Assembly: GCA_949752735.1 (NCBI GenBank) | Contig: OX457037.1 | Span: 20,849,039-20,913,038 of the forward strand | Reading direction: 5' to 3' | From: Lumbricus terrestris | Lineage: Eukaryota; Annelida; Clitellata; Crassiclitellata; Lumbricidae | DNA: 64,000 nt | Shown: one piece after another, positions 1 through 9,943 of the stretch | How the letters are laid out: every line of letters begins with the position of its first letter | How positions within the stretch are numbered: position 1 is the stretch's first letter | Made by a program: the position numbers and the translations under genes | Notes under the pieces: model-generated | Seen by the model: only the letters and a program-made list of their open reading frames with translations | What the model was told of the DNA's origin: nothing | Databases searched by the model: none

Positions 1-162
1 GAGACAGATCATTGTGGATTGCAATATATGATAGAAAGTGGGATGAAAAATGCAAGGGTCATGAGGTGGAGTTTGGCACTCCAAGATTATTCCTTTAGCA
101 TTAGGTATATTAAGGGGTCCGACAATGTAATGTCCGATTACCTGAGCAGGGGATTAGCGTAG
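1..162 (+). pseudogene. Gypsy-like retrotransposon pol, RNase H C-terminus (partial)
   Basis: The window opens inside an open frame that ends at a TAG at 160-162. The 53 residues show the C-terminal signature of an LTR-retrotransposon RT/RNase H domain: TDHxxL near the start, RWxLxLQDY in the middle, and IRYIKGSDNVMSDYLSR at the end. RNase H degrades the RNA strand during reverse transcription. No integrase follows; the frame stops and a purine-rich tract and probable LTR come next. So either the integrase lies upstream of RT, as in Gmr1-like elements, or it was lost. The 5' part lies outside the window, so intactness cannot be judged. Confidence 0.75.
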
Positions 163-322
163 AATAAGTTGAATTAAGGTAAATGATTAGTTGTAAATAA
201 GTGAGTATATAGCAGTAGTTTTGTCATGCTATGTAATGTAGATAAAGGTAGTTTACTAGGTTAGTTTGTTAAGTATGTGAGTTTGTTAAAGCCTGTAAAC
301 AGTCTTTTGAAGGAGGGGTATT

Positions 323-1241
323 TGTAGCGATTTAATGCTTTTTAAGCAAACGAACCTATTAAACAATGCACTGTGTAATTACTAATATTAAGTAAGAGTC
401 AAGCTAGACAGTTCAGTGGTGTATTCATAAGTAATTGAATAATGAATTGTGGCTAATAAAAGAATAATTATTGATAACGCGCATGCAAGCGCTGCAACAA
501 TCTTCGATATACGACGGAGGGCAGGAAAACAGCGTCGATGTGTTTGAGCAGACGATAGAGAAGCGTGCAAGGAGGAGTCAGCGAGAGATCTACGGAGCGT
601 AATGGCAGCCATGGACATGTTGGGCTCATTGCGTTGGTAATTCCGGACGATCTGGAGTTTGTTTCTGGGTGTGGAAAGCGATAAAATATCGGCTTATCCC
701 ACCATCGAACTATAAGTCCCTGGGAACTAGATACCAGGGCGAGTTAAACGAACTTTGTGAAGTATTGTGCGACACTCGAATGAACAGTGAACGATTTTGC
801 GAAATCGGGCGAACTGAAAGTTGCTATTGCGATAGAACTTTGGCGACTACGAGAAAGAGGAGAAACTGTGACAAGACGAGGGGGAAGACGAGTGTAAGTT
901 ACTGTTCCGAGCTACAGCACTTGCTGAAGACGCAGCTACAGTGAAGACAGGACCGACTGCAAGCCAGAAGAAAACGACCTTTCTTCCTTCCTTCAGCCCA
1001 TTCCCTGTGAGCTGGAGAAAACATCTACATCCATACTGGAGAAGAAAACCAATGTGGAAAGATAAGCAACACAGCAATAATAATACTTAATTAAATAATA
1101 CGCCACAATAGGTAGTTAGGAATTGCTTGAATTGTATTTACTGATTAATACTATTATTTTAAAATTCTATATATTCAATTGAACTACAGTGATTTTCTTG
1201 TTCAAGGTCGTAACCTATCTAATTATGATCACCCAACAGCC
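323..1241 (+). repeat. Probable 3' LTR of the Gypsy-like element
   Basis: A purine tract (GAAGGAGGGG, 309-318) lies directly before a TGT at 323, as expected of a polypurine tract beside a 3' LTR. The right edge is guessed from a CCAACA at about 1236-1241, where recognisable integrase sequence starts soon after. No second LTR copy is in the window, so both edges are inferred. Confidence 0.4.
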
Positions 1242-1310
1242 TCTGAGCCTAAAGTTAATCCATATATTCTAGACTAACAATCCAGGATACACGGGTAGTG
1301 ACACTACGTA

Positions 1311-3069
1311 AAACTTGCATTCGATTCTACACGTCCGAAAATAGTGACATAAATAGCCTCTGTGGTCGAGCGATTCAATAGAACACTTAAGACCAAGATG
1401 TGGAAATACTTTACTTATAAAAATACGTATAGGTAGCCTATATACAGGGTGCGCCAAAAAAGTAATCCCCTACGGTTTTTAGCCCATATCTTGGCCAAAG
1501 ATATGAATTTTAAAATGAAACTTTACAGTCTTGAAGGCAATTTATATCTACGTACAATGGTCAAATTACAAAAAAAATATTTCAAACGGAACAAAAGTTA
1601 CACCCCTTTTAGGGAGGCCACCCACCGTTTTTTGACGATTCAAAAACGAAGCGCAACAAAAATTAGGTTTTTGCCAATATCTTGGCCAAAATTAAGAATA
1701 TCGAAATGAAAGTTTACAGGCTTATAGACAATTCATAACTGCACTTGGTGCTCAGATTTCATAAAAATATTTCAAACAGGACAAAAGTTATACCACTTTT
1801 AGTGAGGCCACCCACCGTTTTTTGACGATTTAAAAACGAAACGCAACAAAAAGTAGCAAAAACACGATTTTATTAAGTCTCATCTCAAATAAATGTTGTC
1901 AAATGACCTTGGTAATGCTTTACAACTTGTGCTCAATGCGCCCACCACCAGTGCCAAAACATCTTTTGAGTCTCTTTGAAAAGTTCTTGATGGACCTGTT
2001 GATTAAGCTGATAGATTCCTTATTTACCAATTTGATCGTCATCTTGCTAAGTGACTTCTCAGTGGCGCGCAGCTACGCTGGTGCCCTGTTTCGTTTTTTA
2101 AATAGTAACAATAATGATCATCCGGCAATATCAAGGCTATTTGATAACAATTATTTAAGATGAGACTTAAAAAAATCGTGTTTTGGCTACTTTTTGCTGC
2201 GTTACGTCTTTGAATTGTCAAGAAACGGGGGTGGCCTCACTAAAAGTGGTATAACTTATGTTCTGTTTGAAATATTTTGATGGAATCTGACCACCATGTG
2301 CAGATATGAATTGTCTTTAAGGCTGTAAAATTTCATTTCGATATTCTTAGTTTTGGCCAAGATATTGGCCAGAATAATTAAATTGTTTTTTTTGTTACTT
2401 TTCGTTGCGTCGCGTTTTTGAATCGTCAAAAACCGGTGGGTGGCCTCACTAAAAGGGATATAACTTTTGTTCTGTTTCACATATGGCTATGAAATTTGGC
2501 TATTGTGCGTAGATATGAATTACCTTCAAGCCCGTAAAACTGGATTTGAAAACTTCCTATTTTTGGCCAAGATATTGATAAAAAGCCGTAGGGGATTACT
2601 TTTTTTTGGCGCACCCTGTAGACATTTTACAAGATCTCATTCATTCGTACAATAACACACATCATAGATCTATAGCCATGTCACCCACCCGGTTTCTAAG
2701 GTTAACGAAAATATTATTATAAATCGATTGTACGGTCAGAAGAAGCGCCCTGCCAATTGGAAATACGAAGTGAACGACAAGGTTAGAATCGCAAAGGCCA
2801 GGATAGCATTCCAGAAGAGATACTTGCCCAGCTGGTCGACGGAAATATTTAAGATTGTAACTCGTGTGCCTACCGACCCCGTAACCTACCAGCTCGAAGA
2901 TTTAAGTGGCGATAAAATAAAGGGGAAATTTTACGAATTTGAGTTGCAAAGAATTTTAAAGGAAGACGATATTTACACGATCGAAAAAATTCTGAAAAGT
3001 CGTAAGCGGCGCGGTAAGATAGAATATTTTGTCAAATGGAAAGGCTATGAAGACAAGTTCAACTCGTGA
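1311..3069 (+). pseudogene. Polinton integrase with C-terminal chromodomain (broken)
   Basis: This is a retroviral-type integrase that would insert element DNA. The 3' part of the catalytic core is at about 1311-1444, with the VVERFNRTLKTKMWKYFT block. It is interrupted by the palindromic element at 1445-2618 and resumes at 2621 with SYNNTHHRSIAMSP, in the same reading register. Then comes an SH3-like integrase C-terminal domain (about 2728-2960) and a chromodomain (about 2970-3060, EYFVKWKGYEDKFNS). This order matches the C. elegans F54H12.3-type integrase. Damage: stops near 1340 and 1430, the insertion, one frameshift near 2690 (after MSP), and a stop right after FNS where relatives usually continue. 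The catalytic DDE start is missing. Confidence 0.8.
1445..2618. mobile_element. Palindromic TA-flanked MITE (CAGGGTGCGCC ends)
   Basis: Both ends read CAGGGTGCGCC outward-in and are flanked by TA (1443-1444 and 2619-2620), the Tc1/mariner-type target duplication. The arms are inverted repeats over nearly the full length: the block GGCCACCCACCG is at about 1617 and 1807 and in inverse near 2230 and 2440. Even the centre (AAGTCTCATCTCAAATAA near 1875) is mirrored near 2150. No transposase is present. It interrupts the Polinton-1 integrase, so it arrived later. Confidence 0.85.
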
Positions 3070-3132
3070 ACTCAGGGTATATTCAAAGTATAGCAAGAAT
3101 TTCTCACAGTCTTTCAGAGTGTGCGAACGACA

Positions 3133-3943
3133 ATGTCGCATTTTTATCTTACTCTTCCAAGCAATAGCTCCATGAGGCATTTCCCCGACAATAGGCCTAC
3201 TACAGCCCACTTTACAACGAAGTTGGAAAATGCCATCTCCCTCACAGGTCGCTGGGAAGCTGCACTTCTGCAAATGCAGTACCCGCACGCGTGGTACAAC
3301 GTGCAAAGTGGCCAGGGCGGCTTTACATTTGCCCAATCTCCTAAAAGAGGAAACATCGATGCCGTGTGCACCTCTATCCAGCACTCTTGGCATCTACCAG
3401 CCGGATATTACGAAAATATTGCTGCTGTGCTAGATGCGATAAATAAGAATATAGAGGATGCTGCCGAATTGCATTCGCTCGAGAAATTTCCGAAATTTAG
3501 ATATGATGCGATAACGAAAAGAGTTTGCGGTAAAATAAATCTCGCTGCACGACTAACCTTCTCAGCACACTTGTGCATTGTTTTAGGTATAGATGAAAGA
3601 CATAAAGTTATCGAAAACAACAATTACGGCACCTATTTTTACCATGAGCGTTAAGAGGGTTATATTAAAGCCTGGGACGAGGTACCCGACTGGGAATGGC
3701 AATCTGATTACAGCGTCGATATAAATCCGAGCTTTTCGCGTATATTCGTGTATTGTAATCTGCTTGAATCTGTCGTGCTTGGCGATTCGAAAGCGCCATT
3801 ACTTCGCATAGTTAATATAGAAGAATTTCGATTCTATAGAAATATATATGAGAGGTGATAATGGAAAAGTCATTCCATTCGAGCATGGGAAGTCCTTCGT
3901 TGTACTTCATTTCAGGCAGTGCAAAAATTTCAGTCTTCAGTAA
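3133..3943 (+). pseudogene. Polinton virion-type protein, copy 1 (frameshifted)
   Basis: The frame starts with MSHFYLTLPSNSS and is clearly homologous to the next gene at 3947-4771: shared blocks are the start, a GRWEAALLQ/GDWEVALLE block, FPKFRYDAITKR and the C-terminal FRQCK. The first frame ends at 3654. Homology continues out of frame to a stop at 3941-3943, three bases before the ATG of copy 2. I infer a minor capsid or vertex-type protein, because this family sits between integrase and capsid genes in Polintons with F54H12.2-like neighbours; no catalytic motif is visible. The start is chosen because it matches copy 2. Confidence 0.65.
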
Positions 3944-3946
3944 ATC

Positions 3947-4771
3947 ATGGCACACTTCTATCTCACGCTGCCTAGCAACAGCTCTAGCGCATTTTATCCG
4001 AACAATACTGTTGCGCAATTTACAACTCGTTTGGAGAATTCCATTTCTCTAAGCGGCGATTGGGAAGTTGCTCTTCTGGAAATATATTATCCTCATACGT
4101 GGAACAATTTGGAAAGCGAAGAAGGCGGACTATCGTACATGCAAAGCACGTTTAACGAAAGCGGAGCAATGCAGGCCAATCCTGTGCATAGAAGAAGGTG
4201 TCTGCCAGCCGGCTACTTCGAAACACCGCATCATCTTATCGATTCCATAAACAAATTTATAAGATCATCGACCAATGAAAATTATTTGCTCGAATTTCCA
4301 AAATTTAGATACGATCCTATAACGAAAAGATTGATGGGCGATATAAACAAAGGGGTAAAGATACAATTTTCACGCTCGTTACGTTCGATGCTTGGTATCG
4401 ATGATCAGCATTTGAATATTCTCAATTACGGCCAGGACGACGAGGCCGTTCTTGAGTTTGTCGGTGATAGGACTTGCGACATAAATCGTGGCTTTTCTTC
4501 GTTATATATTTATTGTGACGTGCTTGAACATGTCCCTGTGGGATATACAAAGGCACCATTACTCAGAATCGTTAACATCAGTGGAAATGCAGGCGACAAC
4601 GTGCGCACGATCTACGAAAAGCCCATTTATATACCTCTGCAGCAGAAGAATTTCGACTCTATAGAAGTGCATATAAGGACGGATACTGGCAAGCCAGTTT
4701 CATTCGAAAGCGGAAAGTGCATCGTCACACTACATTTCAGACACTGTAAAATTCCATATCATTTACAATGA
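3947..4771 (+). CDS. Polinton virion-type protein, copy 2 (intact ORF)
   Basis: This is an intact 274-codon frame starting MAHFYLTLPSNSS. It is the only structural gene of the cluster whose frame appears unbroken. It has no signal peptide or membrane segment. Composition and the conserved blocks (SGDWEVALLEIYYPH near the N-terminus, LLEFPKFRYDPITKR in the middle, LHFRHCK at the C-terminus) match copy 1. Position suggests a minor capsid or accessory virion protein; this is inference from gene order. The start follows the copy-1 stop by three bases and its end overlaps the next possible ATG (4768), a compact virus-like layout. Confidence 0.65.
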   Translation: MAHFYLTLPSNSSSAFYPNNTVAQFTTRLENSISLSGDWEVALLEIYYPHTWNNLESEEGGLSYMQSTFNESGAMQANPVHRRRCLPAGYFETPHHLIDSINKFIRSSTNENYLLEFPKFRYDPITKRLMGDINKGVKIQFSRSLRSMLGIDDQHLNILNYGQDDEAVLEFVGDRTCDINRGFSSLYIYCDVLEHVPVGYTKAPLLRIVNISGNAGDNVRTIYEKPIYIPLQQKNFDSIEVHIRTDTGKPVSFESGKCIVTLHFRHCKIPYHLQ

Positions 4772-5138
4772 AAAACCATTCTGTTGCGATGCAAGTCGTT
4801 TGGCGTACGAAGACTATTATATGCAGCAAAGCGGCGATGGCATGCCGTTTTTTCAGGGATCGCGTCTTCAGCGCGGTCATGGATTGGGCAGTTTTCTTAG
4901 CGGGCTCTTTAGAAGTGCCTGGCCACTTATACAGACTGGCGCTAAAGCACTTGGTAAACAAGCGTTGAGAACAAGTCTTCAGATTGCGAACGATGTGGCG
5001 GATGGCGATACGATCATGGAGGCTGCCAAGCGACGCGTGCCAGAAGGTATAAAGGCCTTTACATCTTCAAAAAATTTTTATGTTCAAAGTGGTAGTGGAC
5101 GGAAGAGACGTAAGCGTTCTCTGAGAAGAAATAAGTAA
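4768..5138 (+). CDS. Polinton pVI/pX-like small basic protein
   Basis: A frame of about 112 residues reads GxGMPFFQGSRLQRGHGLGS early, then a stretch predicted to be amphipathic (LFRSAWPLIQTGAKALGKQA), then a polybasic tail (GRKRRKRSLRRNK). The glycine-rich start, QRGHGLG motif and basic tail are typical of the small protein found between capsid genes in Polintons and adintovirus-like elements, which resembles adenovirus pVI/pX core or membrane-active proteins. The frame opens at a TTG (4800). An ATG at 4768 is in another frame, so the N-terminus may be frameshifted, or translation may start at the internal ATG near 4831. Confidence 0.65.
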
Positions 5139-5173
5139 AGAATTAAGGAAGATATATTTGGCGCAGTTTAAAA

Positions 5174-6505
5174 ATGGCCTTCGTTCATCCCCAATCTTGC
5201 GAGTGTGCAAAGAGCGAACTGGACCTTTTCAGCGTTCCCCCTACGCAGACCAGCATAGAATCTGGCTCGTACTGTACGTGGAATATAATCCAATAGCAAC
5301 TATATCACAGGGCACACCTATATAATTTAGCATTAGTGGAGCCGGCCAAGATTACCTGGATCTGTCTAACACACAGCTGTTCGTCAGAGCGTCTATCGTT
5401 CGGGCGAATAATGATGCTATAGATGCTGGAGATCATGTTGGTCCAGTCAATCTTTTTCTACACAGTCTTTTTTCCAAAGTTGACATCACTCTAAACGACA
5501 CTCTTGTCACTTCATCAAACAACACGTATGCGTATAGAAGTTATCTCGAGACCCTACTCAGCTATGGCGCATCAAGCAAAAATTCTCAACTTACTTCTGC
5601 TCTCTTTTACAATGACACTGCCAGCCGCTTCGAAGAAACCAATCCGCACGACGATGCAGGTAGCCTACCAATATAAGCTTCAAAAACGTAGCGCTCTAAC
5701 CGACGAAGGACGTGTTGTCGATATGTTGGGCGGTATTCACAGCGATCTATTCTTCCAGGAAAAGTTCTTGCCAAACGACATTAATATAAAAATACGATTC
5801 GTAAGAAATAAAGATTCATTCTGTCTGATGTCTTCGGCGGCTGGTGCTACATATAAAGTAAAAATATTGGAATGTAAATTGTACGTCAGAAAAGTCAAGT
5901 TAAGTCCGTCAGTCTTTCTGGCGCACGCCAAAGCGTTAGAGATTGGAAATCTGAAGTTTTCCATTCGAAGGGCTGTTTGCAAGACTTTTACGGTTCCAAG
6001 AGGGAATCTGGATGTTACGCAAGAGTGTCTTTTCACCGGCCAGATTCCGACTCGCATTGTCTTTGATTGTATCGATAATGACTCATTCAACGGTAGCTAC
6101 ACAAAGAATCCATTCAATTTAAAACATATGAATCTAAGTCAATTAAGAGTATATCTGGATGGTCAGCAACAAAGTATAAAACCGGTGGAAACTAACTTTG
6201 CAACAAATCAGTTTGTGAATGCATATGCTTCCCTCTTCATGGGCACTGGCAAGTGGCAAAGAAACGAGGACAACGATATCAGCAGAGAAGATTACGCCCA
6301 CGGCTATTGCTTGTACGCTTTCGATTTAACACCTGATTTAGCAGAGGGTGGCCATTTTAATCTCCTGAAGAGTGGAAATGTAAGAGTCGATATTAAATTT
6401 GCACAGCCATTGGAAGCTACCATAAACGTTATTGCCTTCGCAGAATTTGAAAACATATTGGAAATAGACAGATCGCGCAATGTTCTTTTCGACTACAACA
6501 ACTAG
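5174..6505 (+). pseudogene. F54H12.2-like protein, probable Polinton major capsid protein (frameshifted)
   Basis: The likely start is the ATG at 5174 (MAFVHPQSCECAKSELDLF). The frame breaks near 5280, passes through two other frames to about 5690 and is then open to the stop at 6505. Recognisable blocks are GAGQDYLDLSNTQLFVRA, VDMLGGIHSDLFFQ, NVRVDIKFAQPL and FENILEIDRSRNVLFDYN. This family is known from C. elegans F54H12.2 and always neighbours the F54H12.3-type integrase. By length and position I take it as the double jelly-roll major capsid protein; that role is inference from family context. At least three frame changes make it a pseudogene. Confidence 0.7.
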
Positions 6506-6520
6506 AGAAGAATTTAAAAG

Positions 6521-6978
6521 ATGGATGGTCTCACGCTAGAATTTTTTTTGCGAAGAGATAAAAAGTACTCGTCCATGTTTTTGGGTGTTTTCGCCAGCGA
6601 CCGACTTCCTGCTAGAATCCATAGAAATAAACCTAGTATAATTGTATGCAACACAGATAGATATGGGCAGCCGGGAATACATTGGGTAGTGTTGTATATC
6701 GAAAGTCCATTATATGAAGAATTTTTTGACTCATTCTGCCGACCGCCAGACATTCCATTCAGACAATTTTTACACAACCATTGCTCAAACTGGCTGTACA
6801 CTAGCAAACACATTCAGAGTATAACAAGTAGATATTGTGGTCATTATTGTATTTTTTACGCAATGCAATGCATAGATGTAGAGGTTATAATGTTAATGCA
6901 GTTTGCAACATGTTCTCAAGCGACACTGGGTTAAACGACTTTTTATCGCATCGCTCTGTGTGTGACATGTTCCAATAA
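6521..6978 (+). pseudogene. Adenain-like cysteine protease of Polinton (one C-terminal frameshift)
   Basis: The ATG at 6521 opens about 137 residues. The visible catalytic pattern is His in PGIHWVVLYI, Asp in YEEFFDSFCRPP and Cys in SRYCGHYCIFYAM, matching the adenovirus endopeptidase/Ulp1-like fold that matures virion proteins in Polintons. The reading frame shifts near 6880; the expected C-terminus (DFLSHRSVCDMF) continues in another frame to a stop at 6976-6978. That stop overlaps an AATAAA at 6974-6979, a plausible polyadenylation signal closing the cluster. Confidence 0.75.
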
Positions 6979-6989
6979 AAAGATGTTGA

Positions 6990-7429
6990 AATTAAACGAT
7001 CTGTGTTCTTTCATTGAGTTTGCCGTGTGTCTTGTGGTGGTGATGATGATTTCTACTCTATACTAAAATACATTTATGTATATACACATTACAATGCATT
7101 CTGTCTAAAATGCTGCTGAATACGCTGCAACAGATGGGAATTAGGCTGAGTGGCCAAGAATTGTAAAATCCCTATTATACAATGCCCACAACTGTACAAA
7201 GGAATTCTCTACCATAAAGAGTTTACGCACTGGCCTGTTAGTCGGCGTTGTCATGACAGCGCAGAGCGTGTGTGAATGGCATTAGAAAGATCTTGCGTGA
7301 ATGGTGTTAGACTGCTGAGTATGGCTGCTTGCACGTCTATGTGCGCTCAATTGTTACAAGCGCTTGTTCAAATCCAATGAGTAATGGCGAGATGACATCA
7401 GCAGGCGCTGCGCCCCCGGCTATGTTAGA
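6990..7429. other. Noncoding interval right of Polinton-1
   Basis: No coding signal or terminal repeat was recognised. It includes a short run of partly repeated GTGTGTGAATGG(C/T) phrases near 7270-7310. It may be the inner part of the Polinton-1 right terminal repeat, but the opposite copy is not available for comparison. Confidence 0.3.
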
Positions 7430-7757
7430 TATCATCAAGCTGAGGTAAGCATCTACTGCAGCCTGGAGGGGGAGGGGTTACAGCTGCTGCTGTACAAGCA
7501 AAATGTGCTGACGAATCATGGAGGGGGAGCGGAGGGGTCTGCCGCCCGTTTGTGAGAGTGGCCTTTACAGCTGATGTCATACAATCGCGAGATGATATAA
7601 TCAAGCTGAGGTAAGCATCTAGTACAGCCTGTAGGGGGTGGGGGTTACAGGTGCTGCTGTACAAGCAAAATGTGCTGACGAATCATTGGGAGGTGGGGGA
7701 GAGGTCTGCTGCCCGTGTGTGAGAGTGTCCATTACAGCTGATGTCATACAATCACGG
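7430..7757. repeat. Two tandem ~178 bp repeats
   Basis: The sequence from CAAGCTGAGGTAAGCATCTA through GCTGATGTCATACAATC occurs twice in a row (about 7435-7590 and 7608-7753) with about 90% identity. Shared blocks include ACAAGCAAAATGTGCTGACG and the G-rich stretch after it. Tandem repeats are common in Polinton terminal regions, and this array abuts Polinton-1. Confidence 0.8.
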
Positions 7758-9347
7758 CCGGTGTGGCATGAAATCATGTCCGGCATGAAATAATGTCCGG
7801 AAAGCGTTGTCATTGGTTCATGTGACCGATGACATCAGATAGCAACTGTCAAACAAAGGTGTTTATAGAACCGTGAGATCTTGTCCGGGAAAGACATAAA
7901 ATACCAAAGATAATAATAATTCCAGTGCAGCCTGTCCATAGATAGATATCGACATCTATATTTAGAACTTGTTACTAACAGTAGCCACATATCGTTCGTT
8001 ACAGACCTAAAATACTAAAGGTAATTATATAACGTCCCAGAGAAATTGGGAGCTATAATTGCGAGAAATAGGATAAAATAAATTATTAGCCTGATCGCAT
8101 AGGATTGGCCATAGTTAATCGATGTTTGTATCAGTTTATAGCAAAAAGTCTGGAGCATCATCTGGAATTTCAATCATGTAGGCTACTCCGAGGCTTGTTT
8201 ATACCTATTGTTAAAAGGCCTTAGGCCTACCATCTGCGTTCGCGACATCATGACTTTGAACTGCGAAGAAAAAATTACTTTAATTTCATCTCTCGAGTAC
8301 TTTTTAAGACTGTCCGCGGTGTTATTTTAGTCCATTTCTTTTCTTTTCCCGTTGTGCTATGTGAACTCAATTTTCTTGAAATAAACGAGGTATATAGTCT
8401 ATCGTAAATGATAATTCAAACTCTGAAATATGCAACGCGAAAGGAAACACGAATGCTATTTATTTGCGTTTAATCGGAAAATCAGTAGGGACGAAGCCTG
8501 AACGGTTAAGTTTTCTTCAAACACCGTTAAAATGTCTACGCTCCATGACTTTTGCTAATACCCACCAGGCCACCACATAGGGAAGGCATAAAGTAGGCTA
8601 ATCTCCTCATGTCCGTAGCTCTAACCGCATCAAAAGCCGTAGGCCTAATTTTGTGTGCATTTGCTCAAATCATTCAAAATGAAACCAGACTATATAATTA
8701 TGTTCTATGAAAGCCTTTAAAACCAGCTATTATAATCATGTTTATTATGTGGTGATAAAGTACGCTACAAATATTATGTTAAAAATAAAGCGCTACAAAA
8801 TTTGAGAATTGATAGAAGCATTCAGGCGAAGGTAGAAGGCGGGTTGATAAAAAAGTAATGCTGCATGGGGCTAATAATTTAGAAAGCCGTATCGATGGAT
8901 TACTTCAGATAAACAGAAATATGGAGCAGTGAAATTAGCTTAGGCATTTATGAAGGCCGCAAGCAATTTTCAGAATCAACCAATATTTACATACGCCTCT
9001 AGGCCTACTCATACCCACTTGGCCTGTTGCACGATAGGGTCATCGCAAAGGCAATTGCAAGCATTGTGCTTTACAACAATAATTCCTCCGTTTAGACCAT
9101 TGTTTTCTCATCTGTTTATGACAATAAAATATATTTTGGCAAGTCTTACTGATATTATCTTTTAAGCGGACAATATCTCGCGAAATACTGCTTCGACAAG
9201 CGGCATAGTACATGTAACGGCGGAGTCGGACACGATTTCATGCCGGACAATATCTCATACGTAGGCCGCATGAAATACTGTCTTTACAACGGAAGTGGGC
9301 GGAGCCGGACAGTATTTCATGCCGGACATGATTTCATGCCACACCGG
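7758..9347. mobile_element. Non-autonomous 1.6 kb DNA element (CCGGTGTGGC ends)
   Basis: The ends are inverted repeats of about 40 bp: CCGGTGTGGCATGAAATCAT at 7758 and its complement ending at 9347. Inside each end are more copies of a TGTCCGGCATGAAAT-like phrase (about 7785-7800, 9235-9260 and 9305-9320), reminiscent of transposase binding sites. The interior has no credible ORF. The target duplication is not clear. Confidence 0.7.
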
Positions 9348-9349
9348 TT

Positions 9350-9440
9350 CAGAAATGCAGACGGTCCAGAAATGCAGACGGTCCAGAAGTCCATACGGTC
9401 CAGGAATGCAGACGGTCCAGGAGTCTAGGGGGTCCAGGAA
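9350..9440. repeat. 17-bp minisatellite (GAAATGCAGACGGTCCA)
   Basis: About five imperfect copies of GAAATGCAGACGGTCCA and variants lie directly beside the right end of the preceding element and just upstream of an ABCA exon acceptor. Confidence 0.75.
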
Positions 9441-9521
9441 TCGCGGGGTGAGGGTGAGGGTTTTAAAGAAACGTTCTAACACTACTGTCGTCTACCGCCT
9501 GTAGTTTCAAATAATTTTCAG

Positions 9522-9841
9522 GAAAATGTCAAATTCAGTTTGCTCTGTTGTAGCTATGGGCTTTGCATCTGAAGCTGCGCTAGAAGATTTTCTGACAAAA
9601 AACGATAGTATTTTTGGCGCTATCGTCTTCGTCGTTCCGAATGACTCTACAAATCTTCCGAAAAATATTACCTACAAGATTCGTCTGCGACCAGACACAT
9701 GGTATAGGCCTTCAGCGCTTTATAATGGAATAGAAGTAGGATTTTGGAAGAAGATCGACTGGAAAACTGACCTCATTTTCCCAGTCTTAAATTCACCCGG
9801 GCCAAGAGCGGGGCGTTATTCATTTGCTGGAGAAGAACCAG
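9522..9841 (+). CDS. ABCA3-like transporter, exon A (extracellular domain)
   Basis: This is the first recognised exon of a full-size ABC transporter of subfamily A, which moves lipids across membranes. The acceptor AG is at 9520-9521 and the donor GT at 9842. The 106 codons resemble the distal part of the first extracellular domain of ABCA3-type proteins: GFASEAALEDFL, a GAIVFVV strand, KIRLRPDTWY and FPVLNSPGPR near the end. The splice leaves one base (phase 1), completed by the next exon. Because the ATG at 9526 is internal to this exon, it is not the gene start. Upstream exons (first membrane helix) were not found in 1-9521; they may lie outside the window or be too short to see. Confidence 0.85.
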
Positions 9842-9943
9842 GTATTTTCATCTGTAATGCATGGTTACTAATAATTGCTAATCTCGTGTGCTTGTCTAGG
9901 ATAGGTCTAAGTAAGAATATAGTAATACAGTTTCGCAGCTATT

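Larger units (their letters stand above)
1311..6980 (+). mobile_element. Decayed Polinton/Maverick structural cluster (Polinton-1)
   Basis: Six plus-strand genes or pseudogenes lie tightly packed in this order: integrase with chromodomain, two related small virion-type proteins, a pVI/pX-like basic protein, an F54H12.2-like protein and an adenain-like cysteine protease. Intergenic gaps are 3 to about 70 bp. Integrase, protease and capsid genes together are diagnostic of Polintons, the self-synthesising virus-like transposons. No polymerase or packaging ATPase is found here. The left part is cut off by the Gypsy element. At least four genes carry frameshifts or stops, so this is a fossil. The right end and inverted repeat could not be placed; a tandem repeat at 7430-7757 may be part of its terminal repeat. 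Confidence 0.8.

Noticed and set aside
388..1077. Small frames on both strands in the LTR region
   Set aside because: No similarity, no start context, and position within a probable LTR.
9478..9485. CACTACT before ABCA exon A as the right end of Polinton-1
   Set aside because: Only a few bases resemble a Polinton terminus, no matching left end or 6-bp duplication exists, and other elements intervene.
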